From Asterias rubens (lineage: Eukaryota > Echinodermata > Asteroidea > Forcipulatida > Asteriidae): a stretch of DNA of 64,000 nt. The stretch covers positions 14,755,343 to 14,819,342 of the forward strand of contig NC_047063.1 in assembly GCF_902459465.1 (NCBI RefSeq), given 5' to 3'. Numbering within the stretch: position 1 is the first letter of the stretch; each line of letters opens with the position of its first letter. Positions 19,454-31,372 of the stretch are shown here, piece by piece. Made by a program: the position numbers and the translations under genes. A model generated the notes under the pieces. The model did not search any database, had not been told where the DNA came from, and saw only the letters and a program-made list of their open reading frames with translations.

Positions 19454-22400
19454 ATGGTAAGTAATGAATGTTAGTGGGATTAGAACAAGAAGAAGAACGA
19501 CACTTGTCTAACAAAATTAATAACGACATAAATTAGGCCTATTTTAGTATTTATTTCAAGTTCCAAGTTCAATTTTCAATTTTTATTTTATAAAAAATAT
19601 AATAATTAATACAATTTTGTTTATCATTTTTTTTTCAATTATAATTATATATATTTAAATACAGTAGGCCCCAATTACCGTGAATACTTAACTTTTATTT
19701 TAAGATAATATACTAATATTGAAAACTTATTATTCTTATTGTTTTATAAATATAGCATTTATTATCCTACATTAACATACATAGCATAATAATTATGCTA
19801 TTTATGTATGTAGGCCTAACCCTAACTGTTGTATAATATATATTATATTGTTATTTGTACTGTTGTAGGCATGTCGAACATTTGTTTAAAAAGTTCCCTT
19901 ATCCTCTGATGAGTGTGTGACTGTGAGGTGAAAGTACTGACACCACCTGACCACCACATTTTCATTCGTTAGAGATGAACTTTTGCACAAAGTTTAAAAC
20001 ATCATCGATGCCATGATATCTGTGGGGGGGACCACACTGTTTTCTAAGTAAACTATTTTAGGCCAAAACAGTGATCAAATTGTAGTGAAAAATTCTAATG
20101 GTTTGATATTATTTGGCAGTTACGACGGCAATCTAGACTGCGACGGGAGTATCTGTACAGGAAGTCTCAGGAGACGAAAGACCGAGTCATCAGTGAGAGG
20201 AAAAGGAAGCTTAAAGATGCCTTGGATGGTAGGTATCTGGCAAGACCGCAGCTAAAAGTGGACAAGAAAAGATGATGAAGTTGGATGAGATAGGACCAGT
20301 TGGTCAGAGTTTCATTTAGTGGGCCTGGAATTTCATCTCTGAGAGGGCAAGGCCATTTGCATTTTGCATTTCGAAGGTGCACCAAGACCACCATCTCCCT
20401 GGCCTTGGTGTTAACTATTCCAAGGGATGCCATAGTTTTACAGAGAGTCAGTGTCACTTCTGTGTACTTTATTTGCAATATCTGCACATCGCAAAAAGAG
20501 TGTGCTAACATGCAAACTGCTAACACAAGTGGTTCGTGTGTGATACTGGTTTGTGTGTGATAGTGATGTGTGTGTGATGTTTTGACGATGCTTTGCACAT
20601 AAAGAACACAAGAGCATTGCAAAGCAAGACTACCTTAACAATCATCCGCAGCAAAAAAAAAGTCAGTTGAAACACTTCTTGAACTTGTCTAGAAATTCAG
20701 TAATTCAAGTATCGTCTAATTGTTGATATTTATTCTTCTCAAATGTATAGAGAACAAACCAATCCCAACGGAGTTGAGGAAGGATGCTCTGAGTTTACAA
20801 AAAGCCCTGGCGTTTGATGATGAAGGTGGGACAGGTAAGTGTTTTTTTTTTTTGTCTTTCTTTTTTGTCTTCAGTTTATTAATCTTTTATTTATTTTACT
20901 TCACGTTGATTTCAGGGTGTACCATGTAACAATTACTATCTGCTACACAAGTTGCTCATCATTCACAGCTGTACAATCTCTATCTTTGTAGGTGCTAATT
21001 TACTCCTGGATAACGAGAAGCAATTATGATTTAATGTAGGGTCATACTTTAGCAATGACCCGCAAAGATAGATACATGTGTAAGGTTATTTCTAGCCGAA
21101 AAACCTCATTGTTATAAAGATGGTAATGGTACATGTACATGTAGTATGCAGTAGGATCCTGTAAAAATAATGTCAACAAATTAGAATTTCCAAAACTGAC
21201 CTCAACACGAGTTTAGGGATTCAAATATTGTATGGTGTCTATTTGTGACTGTTGCATGCAGAGACATAGTTGTTACTTGCTATCACCTCTCCAAATGTGG
21301 AATTGTGGATGGATGCGACAGTCTTGATGAAAATACCTTGACATTTCTTTTGCTATTTTCTTAGCAAGTAGATGCCATTTTTAGCTGAAACTTTCACATG
21401 TGACTTGTATTATATCTTTATTGATAATTCTGGCTACAAATCAGCATTACATTGACAAAAACCAATCTTTAACCCTACCATTAAAGGGTCTATGTAACTT
21501 TTGTAGGACAAAAAACGCAATGTCCACAGATTTACACTAAACTTACACAGTTTGAAGATAATGATAGTAGAAAGCTTCCCTGAAAATATTACGTGCTGAG
21601 GTGCTGTAGTTTTGGGGAAATGAGTAAAACAATGTCATGAAAATAATGTTCGTCTCCTGAGACGAAAATTATTTTAATCATTTACAAACATATTTTCATG
21701 ACATTGTTTTACTCACTTCTCAAAAACTACAGCACCTCAATAAGTAATATTTGAAGGGAAGCTTTCCACTATCATTATCTTCAAACCCTGTAAGTTTAAT
21801 GTAAATCTATGGACATTTTGAAAAGGTATCCAAATCCTTATAAGTGTCAGGCTCAAGGACACAACTGTCACATAAAGAATTTAAACCCACACTCTGATGA
21901 CTTGGCCTCCAGAACTTGAGTTAAATTCGCTACATAAATATGCTAACTCTACATTCTTTGCAGATCTTAATGTGATAAATTACCTTACTTTTCTCAACTT
22001 CAGATTTGAATCACATGGATGATGAATATCGCTGGGCCGGAGTAGAAGACCCCAAGATTATGCTGACCACCTCCAGAGATCCAAGCTCCAAACTCAAACA
22101 GTTTGCCAAAGTGAGAACCATTTAAATTGTCTGTTTTAAACAAAATGCTTTAGTTTTTTTTGTTTTTTTTAACTCTTTCATGTGCCGACCAGTCACTAGC
22201 GAGCGGTTTAAATCCCTTCGGAAAAATAGTAGTAAAACAAATAAAAAAGACCGCACGGCCACACAGTTTTTAGAATTTGAAGGAGGACTATAGAGCGTGC
22301 TAATGTGACCAGGGGCCGATGTCACGAAACTTTACGCAACTGCGTAAGTCCACTTGCGCAACGTTTATGGTGTACACTTGCGCAACGTTTATGGCGCAAG

Positions 22401-25400
22401 TTGCACCATAAACGTTGCGCAAATGGACTTACGCAGTTGCGTAAAGTGTCGTGAAACTGGCTGCTGGTTGTTTTAGGGGTCGCAATTTGCCATCCAAAAA
22501 ACGATTACGCAATTTATGTGTCCATATGGTAAATTTATCACTATAATGGTGCATGAAAGGGTTAAGGATAGGTACAACCTTGGATTTTAGAGTTCATTCC
22601 AGTTGTGTAGGATATGCACAAAATAAATCTTTGAAAATCACATCAGACCTCATTGAACAATGTATTAAAGGCCTGGAATTGAGGCTCTGTTGCCCTGGTC
22701 TTGGCCTTGGTGCCTCTTCCAAACATTCCCATAGTATGTTGCAAAGGAAGTTCCCTTTGCATTTTATCTGAATTCAGAATTGTTATGTCAGTCTGGTGGA
22801 GAAAAATTGTTTCCACGTATACAAAGAACTCCCTTTGTTTTCCCTATTACTCCTCTAGTATTTCAATATACCTTCTGAAATTTGGATTCTAGTTTCTGAC
22901 TTTTTGTCAGCAATGGCTGTCACCCCTGTTCATTACTACCCGCCCCCTCCCACCTTGATTTACATAGGATGCTCAACAACTACTTTATTCTAACAAGGAA
23001 ATCCAATTTTGCAAAACACTATTTAATGACCAGACGTTTCGACCCTAGCAGAGTCTTTCTTTAGAGAAAGATTCTTTCAGGGTCGAAACGTCAGGCCATG
23101 TTTGCAATTATACCATAGGTCTTTTTGGTTGGTAAGCAGTTTGCAACAGCTATTTATATTTCTTTCCACAGGAAGTAAAGTTGATCTTCCCGAATGCCCA
23201 GCGCTTAAACCGTGGTAACTACGATGTGGATCAGCTAGTCCAAGCCTGCCGAGCTAATGAAGTCACTGATCTATTAATAATACATGAGCATCGAGGTGTA
23301 CCAGGTATGTACTGAAACTATGTTATCTTTCTATTTTTTCCCCACTCTTTAGACTGTATCGAATATGGCATAACTATTCCAATACCTGCCTTCAACTTGG
23401 TGTCTGTGAGCGTGTGCGTGCGTGTGCAATACAAAGTCAAACCGGGAACGCTGCATGCTGAGTGCTTCATTGATGTACGCGTTTATACGCGCATACAGTC
23501 TGCCATACAATATGGCCACTTTCATAGCAACAAAGGGGTTATTCTATATTGGATGATATTTTTGCATCAGAGATAAAGAATATATTTTGTTTTTACTCTA
23601 ACAGTGATGTGAATTAAGCACTGTCTGTATATCTCAGTACTTTCCAGAGTTCTGTGAAGAAGAAAATTCCAAGGCAAATATTACTTGGGTGGGTTCTAAT
23701 CCCACCCGATTTATTTGCCTATGGATTGTTACGGAAAGTTTGAAATATACAGTGCATACGCATCGCTGTAAGAATAAAAACAAAATATACATTCTGTTTG
23801 GATTTTATTTCAGCCTAGTTTATTACATAATTGTTAAAATGCTACATATATTTAACCATTTTTTTATGTTTGTTTGTCAATTAATTTTTAATTTTAAGAG
23901 CAACATTTGTATTTTAAATACAATGGCCTTCAAGACACTGCACACTATTGGTAATTGTCAAAGACTAGTCCTCGCAGTTGGTGTATCTCAACATTATGCA
24001 TAAAACAACAAACCTGTGAAAATTTGAGCTCAATCGGTCGTCGAACTTGCGAGATAATAATGAAAGAGAAAAAAACACCCTTGTCACACGAAGTTGTGTG
24101 CTTTCTGATGCTTGATTTTGAGACCTCTAATTCTAAATCTGAGGTCTTAAAATCAAATTCGTGGAAAATTATTTCTTCCGCGAAAACTACATTACTTAGA
24201 GGGAGCTGTTTCTCACAATGTTTTGCACTATCAACCTCTCCCCATTACTCGTCACCAAGTATGGTTTTATGCTAATAATTACTTTGAGTAGTTACCAATA
24301 GTGTCCACTGCCTTTAAAACTGAAGGGTTGATGTTAGATACAATTTACTATTTAATCACCCAAGAAACAGTCGCCTGGTTTTGCAGACTGGGAAGGTTCA
24401 GCTACCATTCAAAACAACGGTGGATTATTCTGAATGATCAGACAGTAGGAGAGTTGACTGTGTACTGTGCAGGTACACTCACCACGTGATAGGATGGCAT
24501 AATTAATCTGACATTCAAAATCACAGTGGATGATATTGAGTAGTAAGAGTAGGAACTTGAAGGTTGACTGGTGATGCATGTACTGCGTGACCTTTTATTG
24601 CAGGCTGGTGTAGTTTGTCAGCAATTCAAAACCACAGTGTATGATTAGGTGGTCATATAGTAGGGGGGTTGAATGTGAACTGCGTAGATGCATTCACCAC
24701 CTGATTTCATACTGTAGGCTTACATAGTTTATCTATAATTTGAAACTATAGTAGATGATATTGAATGGTCAGCCAGTAGGAACGTTACACCCGATGCAAA
24801 AGTAACATCTATTAAATGTTGCGGTACATGCTGCTAAAACATATGATTCGTACAGCCTCTTTACACCATACTAGCTCGCTGGTCTAGTGGTAAAGACATC
24901 TGCTGTGTAGCAATACAAAGGTTGTTGGTTCGAATCCCACTTGAGTGATTTGCCTGTGGATTTTCAGGGCTAAACACATCAGTGTAAGGCATAAAATAAA
25001 ATAAAATGTTATACATGTGTAACAGGCCCCCAAAATAGAGTTGGTAGGTAGTTTTTTTTTTTTTTTTTTTTTTCACTCCCAGCAACGAAAATAACATGTT
25101 TTCTAATTGTTTAAGCCGGTAGTATACACATTAACAAAAGCAAACAAGGCTACACACAATAAATAGTTTATTTTTAAACTCTTGTTGACATTTATTTTAT
25201 TTTCGAGGGTCGGCCGTATTTTTAGGGTAGGTCGGGTTACGCCAACATAACTTCTTTTTTTTATGCCTAAGGGTAAAAGCAAATGATATAATAAACACCA
25301 CAAACCAGCAGTGTGTAACAAGATTCACAAATATTAATAACGTATATAAATCAATTTTTTTTTTAAAACTATGATACAAATTTAAGTTAGAATTTGAACC

Positions 25401-27202
25401 GTGTCGCAAACACATTGATTTATTCTTCTTTCCTTATTTCGTCCACAGATGCCCTACAAGTTTGTCATCTTCCTTATGGACCGACTGCCTTCTTCACTCT
25501 CCTCAATACTGTAATGAGACATGACATACCAAATATTGGTACAATGTCAGAAGTCTATCCACACCTCCTCTTTCATAACTTCAAGTCAAAGCTGGGCGAA
25601 AGGGTAAGAATTTCATGCGGAAACTGACTAGAAAGATGCTGCCAGCTTGAAAAAATCTGCATCCAATTTAGAGGCACTGCTTAAAGGCAAGGGTTACCTT
25701 TGGTTTTTGAAACTGTTTGATTGTTTTAATCCCATGTAAATGTAGGTGTATACAAAAATACTAACCTGTGAAATATGGCCGAAATGTGGTGATGCTTCTA
25801 AGATCAAATTTTGGGGCATGAAGTGAAATGTTTTCCAAATTTGTAATACTTTTGAAAGCGGTTGTAGGCTTCTAACCAAAAGTTTATGTTGCCAGTAATT
25901 TTAAGAGTGGTTACCAAATGTAACCCTTCCCTTAAACACTCTGGCAATTTTGTTCATATAGAGGCATAGATGTAGACGCTTTACCTGTATGCCTACTGCT
26001 TATATAACCTTTCTTTCTATTTATTTCACTCTCTATACAGGTCTTGAACATCTTGAAGTACTTGTTCCCAGTACCAAAGGAGGAGAGTAAGAGGGTCATA
26101 ACTTTTGCCAACCAAGATGATGTCATTTCCTTTAGGTGAGAAGCACAGGCCTTTATACAAATTAAAACAGGGACAAAAGTTGGGTGACATTTTAGTTGGC
26201 ACAATAGTGAAGTGATTCTGTACTCTGAATAGAATATTGGTCTGATGACCTCTTATGAAGAATACGATGCGGAGGTTAAAGTAGTCCCTATTATAGATAA
26301 TAACAAATGGGGTGACATTTTTTACTTCTAGGGGACACCTGGCCAATCAATTAAACATGCAGTTTGTGTTCATTGATCAAAGATAATCTGGGGTGCATTT
26401 TCCGCGATCGTAACCAATACCTGTTTCGGTTGAACTTGTCATTGGTTAATCACTGGCCATTGGCCAAAACAGTTATTGATTACGACCGTGAGAACACACC
26501 CAAGATAAAGAGGTAAAACACAAAAACACGGTCTGCATGTACTATAGAAAACAAGTTGTTATAACATTGGAAATTCTACATATAGAAGCAATTCTGGGAA
26601 ATTTTTTAATCTCGAAAGTATAGATTTCAAATGTGGGGGCACAGACATCAAGTGTTAGTTTATTAAGCTGATGCAAACATAGTTACTCGTGTTTTACCTT
26701 GTTAAATGATTTTATCTTGCATACCCATGGGTTAATGTAAATGTTACCTTTTAAGATGTGATCAAGCAAGGCTCATCACCAACAGATATTTTGTTTTAAT
26801 TTATTGTTTTTCCAGACATCACATGTACAAGAAAGCAGACCAAAAAACTATAGATTTATCAGAGGTTGGACCAAGATTTGAAATGAAGTGTAAGTGCCCT
26901 TTATTTTCTTACCAGATGCATACGTTTGAGCCCAATTAAAAACTTTAAATCTGTTCCCTTCCAGTAAAAACTAAATATTAGCTTGTCTTTCACAAATGTG
27001 GCATGCGAAGTGTTTCGGTGATGGGCTCAAACCATAATCAGATTGGAAAAATGTTTAATTTACAACTTTTAATGTTTTTGGTCTTGTAGTGTATGAAATC
27101 CGTTTGGGCACCATCGAAAAGTCAGATCCAGGGGAGACAGAATGGGTAGCAAGACCCTACATGAACACCGCCAAGAAACGCAAACATCTCAGCGAAAAAT
27201 GA
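19454..27202 (+). CDS. IMP4: U3 small nucleolar ribonucleoprotein IMP4 homologue (9 coding exons, 290 aa)
   Basis: Exons: 19454-19456 (ATG only), 20120-20228, 20751-20834, 22004-22110, 23172-23304, 25449-25603, 26041-26135, 26816-26889, 27090-27202. All junctions are GT-AG and the total is 873 nt (290 aa); human IMP4 is 291 aa. The N-terminus [18 protein letters not shown] is the basic helix typical of IMP4. A Brix (anticodon-binding-like) domain then runs from about residue 80 to 270: [65 protein letters not shown] and [19 protein letters not shown]4 works with IMP3 and MPP10 in the SSU processome, stabilising U3 snoRNA base-pairing with pre-18S rRNA in the nucleolus. AATAAA occurs at 27782 and 28054 as possible polyadenylation signals, but neither is tested. 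Introns hold TTAA-MITEs, SINE fragments and inverted repeats. The gene shares its upstream region with divergent ISY1. Confidence 0.95.
21485..21837. mobile_element. TTAA MITE, third (foldback) family, in IMP4 intron
   Basis: TTAA at 21481. The left half (AAACTTACACAGTTTGAAGA, AGCACCTCAG region, TCATGAAAATAATG) is repeated inverted in the right half (CATTTTCATGACATTG, CTACAGCACCTCA, CTTTCCACTATCATTATCTT), giving a long hairpin. The right target site has decayed to TTAT. Confidence 0.82.
22319..22466. mobile_element. Hairpin element ACTTTACGCAACTGCGTAAG family
   Basis: The left arm GTCACGAAACTTTACGCAAC TGCGTAAGTCCACTTGCG pairs with the right arm CAAATGGACTTACGCAGTTGCG ending GTGTCGTGAAAC (spaces mark my breaks). 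The centre has CTTGCGCAACGTTTATGG twice. A second copy is at 18522-18670. Probably a small foldback transposon. Confidence 0.75.
23033..23092. repeat. Inverted repeat GACGTTTCGACCCT, IMP4 intron
   Basis: A perfect 14-bp outer arm pair (23033-23046 and 23079-23092) around inner arms with TCTTTCTTTAGAGAAAGA. A small hairpin, probably a MITE end remnant. Confidence 0.8.
23670..23785 (+). mobile_element. SINE fragment related to 24871 element
   Basis: B-box-like GGGTTCTAATCCCACC followed by TTTGCCTATGGATTGTTACG and GCTGTAAGAATAAAAACAAA, matching the body and tail of the SINE at 24871. Confidence 0.6.
23929..24313. mobile_element. TTAA MITE, main family, in IMP4 intron
   Basis: Interior blocks match the family (GTATCTCAACATTATG, TTTGAGCTCAATCGGTCG, GAGATAATAATGAAAG). 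The right end GTGTCCACTGCCT is followed by TTAA at 24314. The left TTAA has decayed to TTCA. It lies in the intron between IMP4 exons 5 and 6. Confidence 0.85.
24871..25072 (+). mobile_element. tRNA-derived SINE, IMP4 intron
   Basis: A box GCTGGTCTAGTGGTAAAGA and B box GGTTCGAATCC (24927-24937) at tRNA-like spacing, then a non-tRNA body (TTTGCCTGTGGATTTTCAGG) and an A-rich tail (AAAATAAAATAAAATG), followed by a T tract. The cloverleaf is not intact, so this is a SINE and not a tRNA gene. A 5'-truncated relative is at 23670-23785. Confidence 0.75.
25685..25931. mobile_element. TTAA MITE, second family (247 bp), in IMP4 intron
   Basis: Perfect TTAA target sites at 25681 and 25932 flank terminal repeats AGGCAAGGGTTACCTTTGGT and ACCAAATGTAACCCTTCCCT. 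The interior differs from the main family apart from AATACTAACCTGTGAAA, so it is a related but distinct group. Confidence 0.85.
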
Positions 27203-27449
27203 TCATCATGAGCTGGAGCAAGATCGACCGCTTACCAAGATTAACCAGAGTTAAACTATCTTCAACCAAGCCCTGAGAGGTTAATGATGGTTGATTACAT
27301 CTAGTTAAATAACTACACTAAATCCTAGGGGGCAGGTTGCTTCCTGCTCTCAGTTATCAGGGAAGAGTGCTTCGGAGAGGTGCCCAAGCTACACCTGTCT
27401 CAGGGAATAGCAAGACTACCATCCAGGCTAGGCAAAAGTGGTTTCTTTC

Positions 27450-27560
27450 CTTCCCTCACCTTCGAGACCCTGGTTCGAGTTCCGCCTTAGTAGATTGGAG
27501 CCTTACATGTGGGTTGGGTTTTCAATCGCTACCTGATTACTTGGTTTTTAACTCTACACA
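27450..27560 (+). mobile_element. SINE fragment just downstream of IMP4
   Basis: B-box-like GGTTCGAGTTCCGCC followed by GGGTTGGGTTTTCAATCGCT and CTGATTACTTGG, the body of the 4040 SINE. It probably lies within the IMP4 3' UTR or just past it. Confidence 0.6.
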
Positions 27561-28174
27561 TGTATACAGTTTTTTTTCCTTCCGCATAATTTGTTTTAAT
27601 TTCTTCGTCTTCTCGGGTTCTTCAGGTATTTCTGAGGTTTGTTTTCCTGGTCCATTTATGTCCAGAATGATTATAATATTAAAACCTAGCTTGTAATGTC
27701 TAACAGTTGGAATGGAACCATGCAGGTAATTACCGGTCATATTTTCAATCATCATAATGGACAAAGAGCGGGAACGGGTACAATAAAAGAGGAAATCAAA
27801 AAGTAGAAAGATGACCACTCTGCAAGGTTGAAATCTACAAATGGTCAACAATTGGTTTGACATTATAATTTTGTTCCTCACTGGGTGGAACAGTGATGAG
27901 GCAATGCCCCTTGGGTAAATTGGTTGGGTACTGGTGGGTATTCACCTCACAGGAGGAGATTAACAGGCAACCAGTTCCAGGCAATCGATCAATAAGAAAA
28001 CGGTCATATTTCAGTTTCTCATCTACTTTTGTGGGGATAGTGAACTACTGAAAAATAAAGTGTCTTTTGCCGCCGAATAGTTCCTTGTGCATGCAGTGGG
28101 TGCAATTGGTTGCCTGTTAGTGAAAGCGCCTATAAACAGTCATTTGAATTTGTCAAAAGGCACATCGTCATTAA

Positions 28175-28553
28175 AGGCAGTGGACACTATTGGTAATTGT
28201 CAAATACTAGCTTTCACAGTTGGGGTATCTCAACATATGCATAAAATAACAAACCTGTGAAAATTTTAGCTCAATCGGTCTTCGAAACTGCGAGATAATA
28301 ATGAAAGAAAAAAGCGCCCATGTCACACGAAGATGTGTGCGTTTAGATGGGTAATTTCGAGACCTCAAGTTCTAAATCTGAGGTCTCGCAATCAAATTCA
28401 GGGAAAATTACTTCTATCTCAAAAACTACGCCACTTCAGAGGGAGCCATTTCCCACAATGTTTTGTACTATCAACCTCTCCACATTACTCATCACCGAGA
28501 AAGTTTTTTTGCTAACAATTATTTTGAGTTATTACCAATAGTGTCCACTGCCT
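28175..28553. mobile_element. TTAA-flanked MITE, main family (379 bp)
   Basis: Terminal inverted repeats AGGCAGTGGACACTATTGG ... CCAATAGTGTCCACTGCCT lie between TTAA duplications at 28171 and 28554. The interior holds the family blocks GTATCTCAACATA, AAAATTT.AGCTCAATCGG, GAGATAATAATGAAAG and the inner palindrome GAGACCTCAA..CTGAGGTCTC. TTAA target sites point to piggyBac-type mobilisation. No coding capacity. Confidence 0.88.
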
Positions 28554-28559
28554 TTAACC

Positions 28560-29063
28560 CCGTTATTTTATATTGAAAGATATACTCTTTGTGTTGAATT
28601 GCAAATTTAGCATTTTATTATTGAAACGATACCTTTGAACAAAGTGCTTGGACTTTGTAAATCATAAGGGTTCATGGATTAGTTTTCAGAAAATAACAAA
28701 ACTGTTTATGAAAAGAAAAAACTAATATCATGAAAACAATAAACCAGATACATCGTTTAAAAAAAACATCGGATATAAGAGACATCAATTTATTTGTTTA
28801 TTTATTTTGTAAATGCTACTTTGTGTGATAGCTCAGAAGAGAACTATGTCGAATGCATTTATTGATTTATTATTTAATATTATCCGGTCGTTACACAGAA
28901 TTAGATCCGGTATGGTAAAAACGGCCGGGGTAAAGCCCGACTTCATCGAAGTTAGGTCAAATCTGTTCCTAACTCTTTCTCAGTGGAAACAAAAATTAAT
29001 CAAAATAAATTCCGGAGACCCCAATTGGTATATCAGTCCATGAAAAAATTAAATGAATAACAT

Positions 29064-29119
<56 letters not shown>

Positions 29120-30266
29120 GGGGGTTGATGTCGCTGTTTGTAGTGGGGGGGGGGGGGGGGTATAGCAAGTCGGCAAAACCGTGGAGGAATGAACCCTTCC
29201 TGAAGATCCTAAGGGTGTAGCTAGAAGATTCTGTCGTAATAATTCAAACTGGCAATTCGTTATTGGTTTGTTCATAGAGTAAGGACAGAGATGGTTTGTT
29301 CATGGAGGAATTGTTCGTGTCGTTTGTTTTAGGTTTGAAATAATGGGTTTATTGCTCCATGGTTTATGGAGGCTGATTTTTTTATAGTGCCGACTTTGTT
29401 GGATTCAAAAGTGCTCAGTACGTGTTTAGGTAGTGACAAAAATACTCGGCGGACACTTTTTGCCAGCGGACACTTTTTGTCATGACAGGAAATAGCATTA
29501 TAAAATTTTCTCTTTTTTTTGTCAGTTTGACTGTTTTGGTGTAGAATTGAATAGCGTTCCGATGACATGTTTCCATTTATTTTTGCGTCCGTAGCACTAA
29601 ACAAATAAGTGCAAAACTGTGATCTTCAGAAGAAGCTACCTATTTTATATATATTATAATGCCTCTCCATCATCTTTTTGCACTCGTTTTTCTTCAGACC
29701 ATGAGTAAGGACAGGTTCAGACTGTTCATTGTTGGGAAAATAAAACGATGAACGGCTGAAAACAATTATAAATCTTCTTCAAAAATAAAATAACATCTGG
29801 TGAAACTATTTCACCGGGTGAAAAATTTCTTCTTTGGAAGGGAAAAATAACCAGTCTGTTGTATCATGGAGGTAGAATTAGCCATGGTGTATGTATACAA
29901 ATGTACAAGTTTGTATTTTATGGGTGGATGCGATGATGGAAGTCATTCCGAAATACATGTACATGTAGTTTCAGACACGTGCGTACCGCGACTGACTGTT
30001 GATTATGAATAGCGCCATCTTTGTTGAAACTTTGCCAGCCCATGCTTATTTTTATGTGTTGACACTGCGTGCGTGATTGTGATGGACACGTTTGATATTG
30101 ATATTTTGTGGAGTCGCAAGTCTGATGAATTACATAATGTTTGTGTGAAGAAGCAAAGTATCAAGAAATAAACAATAGCACGATTACATTTACTGTGAGA
30201 GTAAGAACAAAATAAGTTAATAGCTTTTACACTACAAAAATTAAGCTTGCCCCAATAATGATGAGA
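28560..30266. other. Intergenic, no gene seen
   Basis: AT-rich sequence between IMP4 and the tRNA gene. It holds the T/G homopolymers at 29071. Short frames (for example 28813-29043 plus, 29329-29604 minus) lack splice or homology support. Confidence 0.5.
29071..29160. repeat. Homopolymer T run followed by G runs
   Basis: About 28 T followed directly by about 26 G, a short unique stretch (TTGATGTCGCTGTTTGTAGT) and another run of about 19 G. Low-complexity; lengths are likely unreliable in any assembly. Confidence 0.9.
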
Positions 30267-30339
30267 GCCTCCGTAGTCTAATGGATAAGACATCGGCCTC
30301 CTAAGCCGGGGGTTGCGGGTTCGAGTCCCGTCGGAGGTG
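30267..30339 (+). tRNA. tRNA-Arg (anticodon CCT)
   Basis: A complete 73-nt cloverleaf. The acceptor stem GCCTCCG pairs with CGGAGGT (one G-T pair) with discriminator G. The D arm is GTCT/AGAC. The anticodon stem TCGGC/GCCGG has loop CTCCTAA, giving anticodon CCT. The T arm GCGGG/CCCGT has loop TTCGAGT. The B box (GGTTCGAGTCC) is intact and a run of six T at 30344 is a pol III terminator. There is no encoded CCA and no intron, as expected in an animal. It reads AGG codons. With every stem intact and a terminator present it looks functional and not a SINE remnant. Confidence 0.95.
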
Positions 30340-30608
30340 TGTATTTTTTCGGGTTTTTATTATTCACTTTTATTACACTGTGTCCATAATGAGTGTTCAT
30401 AAATAAGGTTTGATCTTGTTTTTAGCACGAAAGCTGGACATCTTCGTGTTTTTTTTATGAAGATTATTTATGAATTAGTTCTATACTCCCAGCATTGTAG
30501 GCCTATCTAAATTGTTTCCTTTTTCTTTTAGCTGGACACATTTGGCACTTGTCAAAGACCAGTATTCTCATTTACAATCAAATTTTACGTTAGTTTTAGA
30601 AGCTTTAA

Positions 30609-30993
30609 AGACCTGGACACAATCTGTAATTATCAAAGACCTGTCTTCTCACTTGGTGTATCTCAACATATGGATAAAATTAAAAACCTGTGAAAATTTG
30701 TGCTCAATCGGTCATCGAAGTTGGAAGAAAAAACGCCCTTGCCACACGAAGTTGTGTGCTTTCAGATGCTTGATTTGGGAACCTCAAAATCTATGATTAT
30801 GAGGTCTCGAAATTTAATTCAAATATTTTAGTAGAACATTACTTCTGTCTCGAAAAGTACTCCACTTCAGGAGGGAGCCGTTTCTCACAATGTTTTATCA
30901 ACAGCTCTCCATTGCTTGTTACCGATTGAAGTAAAGTTTTTATGCTAACAATTATTTTGAGTAGGCCCTAATTACCAATAGTGTCCAGTGCCT
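30609..30993. mobile_element. TTAA-flanked MITE, main family, diverged copy
   Basis: Same family as 28175-28553, older. The left TTAA is at 30605 and the right TTAA at 30994, the latter also serving as the left TTAA of the next copy. Ends read AGACCTGGACACAATCTG and CAATAGTGTCCAGTGCCT. Confidence 0.85.
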
Positions 30994-30997
30994 TTAA

Positions 30998-31372
30998 AGA
31001 CAGTGGGCACTATTGGTAATTGTCAAAGACTAGCCTTCACAGTTGGTGTATCTCAACATATGCATAAAATAACAAACCTGTGAAAATTTGAGCTCAATCG
31101 GTCGTCGAATTTGTGAGATAATAATGAAAGAAAAAAACACCCTTGTCACACGAAGTTTTGTGCTTTCTGATGCTTGATTTCGGGACCTCAAATTCTAAAC
31201 TTGAGGTCTCGAAATCAAATTCGTGGAAAATTACTTCTTTCTCGAAAACTATGTCACTTCAGAGGGAGCTGTTTCTCACAATGTTGAATACCATCAACCT
31301 CTCCCCATTACTCGTTATCAAGAAAGGTTTTATGATGATAATTATTTTGAGTAGTTATAGTGTCCACTGCCT
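30998..31372. mobile_element. TTAA-flanked MITE, main family, abutting previous copy
   Basis: Terminal repeats AGACAGTGGGCACTATTGG and ATAGTGTCCACTGCCT, with TTAA at 30994 (shared with the preceding element) and 31373. Same orientation as its neighbour and closer to the family consensus, so probably the later arrival. Confidence 0.88.

Noticed and set aside
20167-20622. 151-codon minus-strand frame over IMP4 exon 2
   Set aside because: It overlaps the confirmed IMP4 exon and a dispersed repeat on the other strand.
24871-24945. tRNA gene with B box GGTTCGAATCC
   Set aside because: Acceptor and anticodon stems do not close and a non-tRNA body follows, so it is a SINE.
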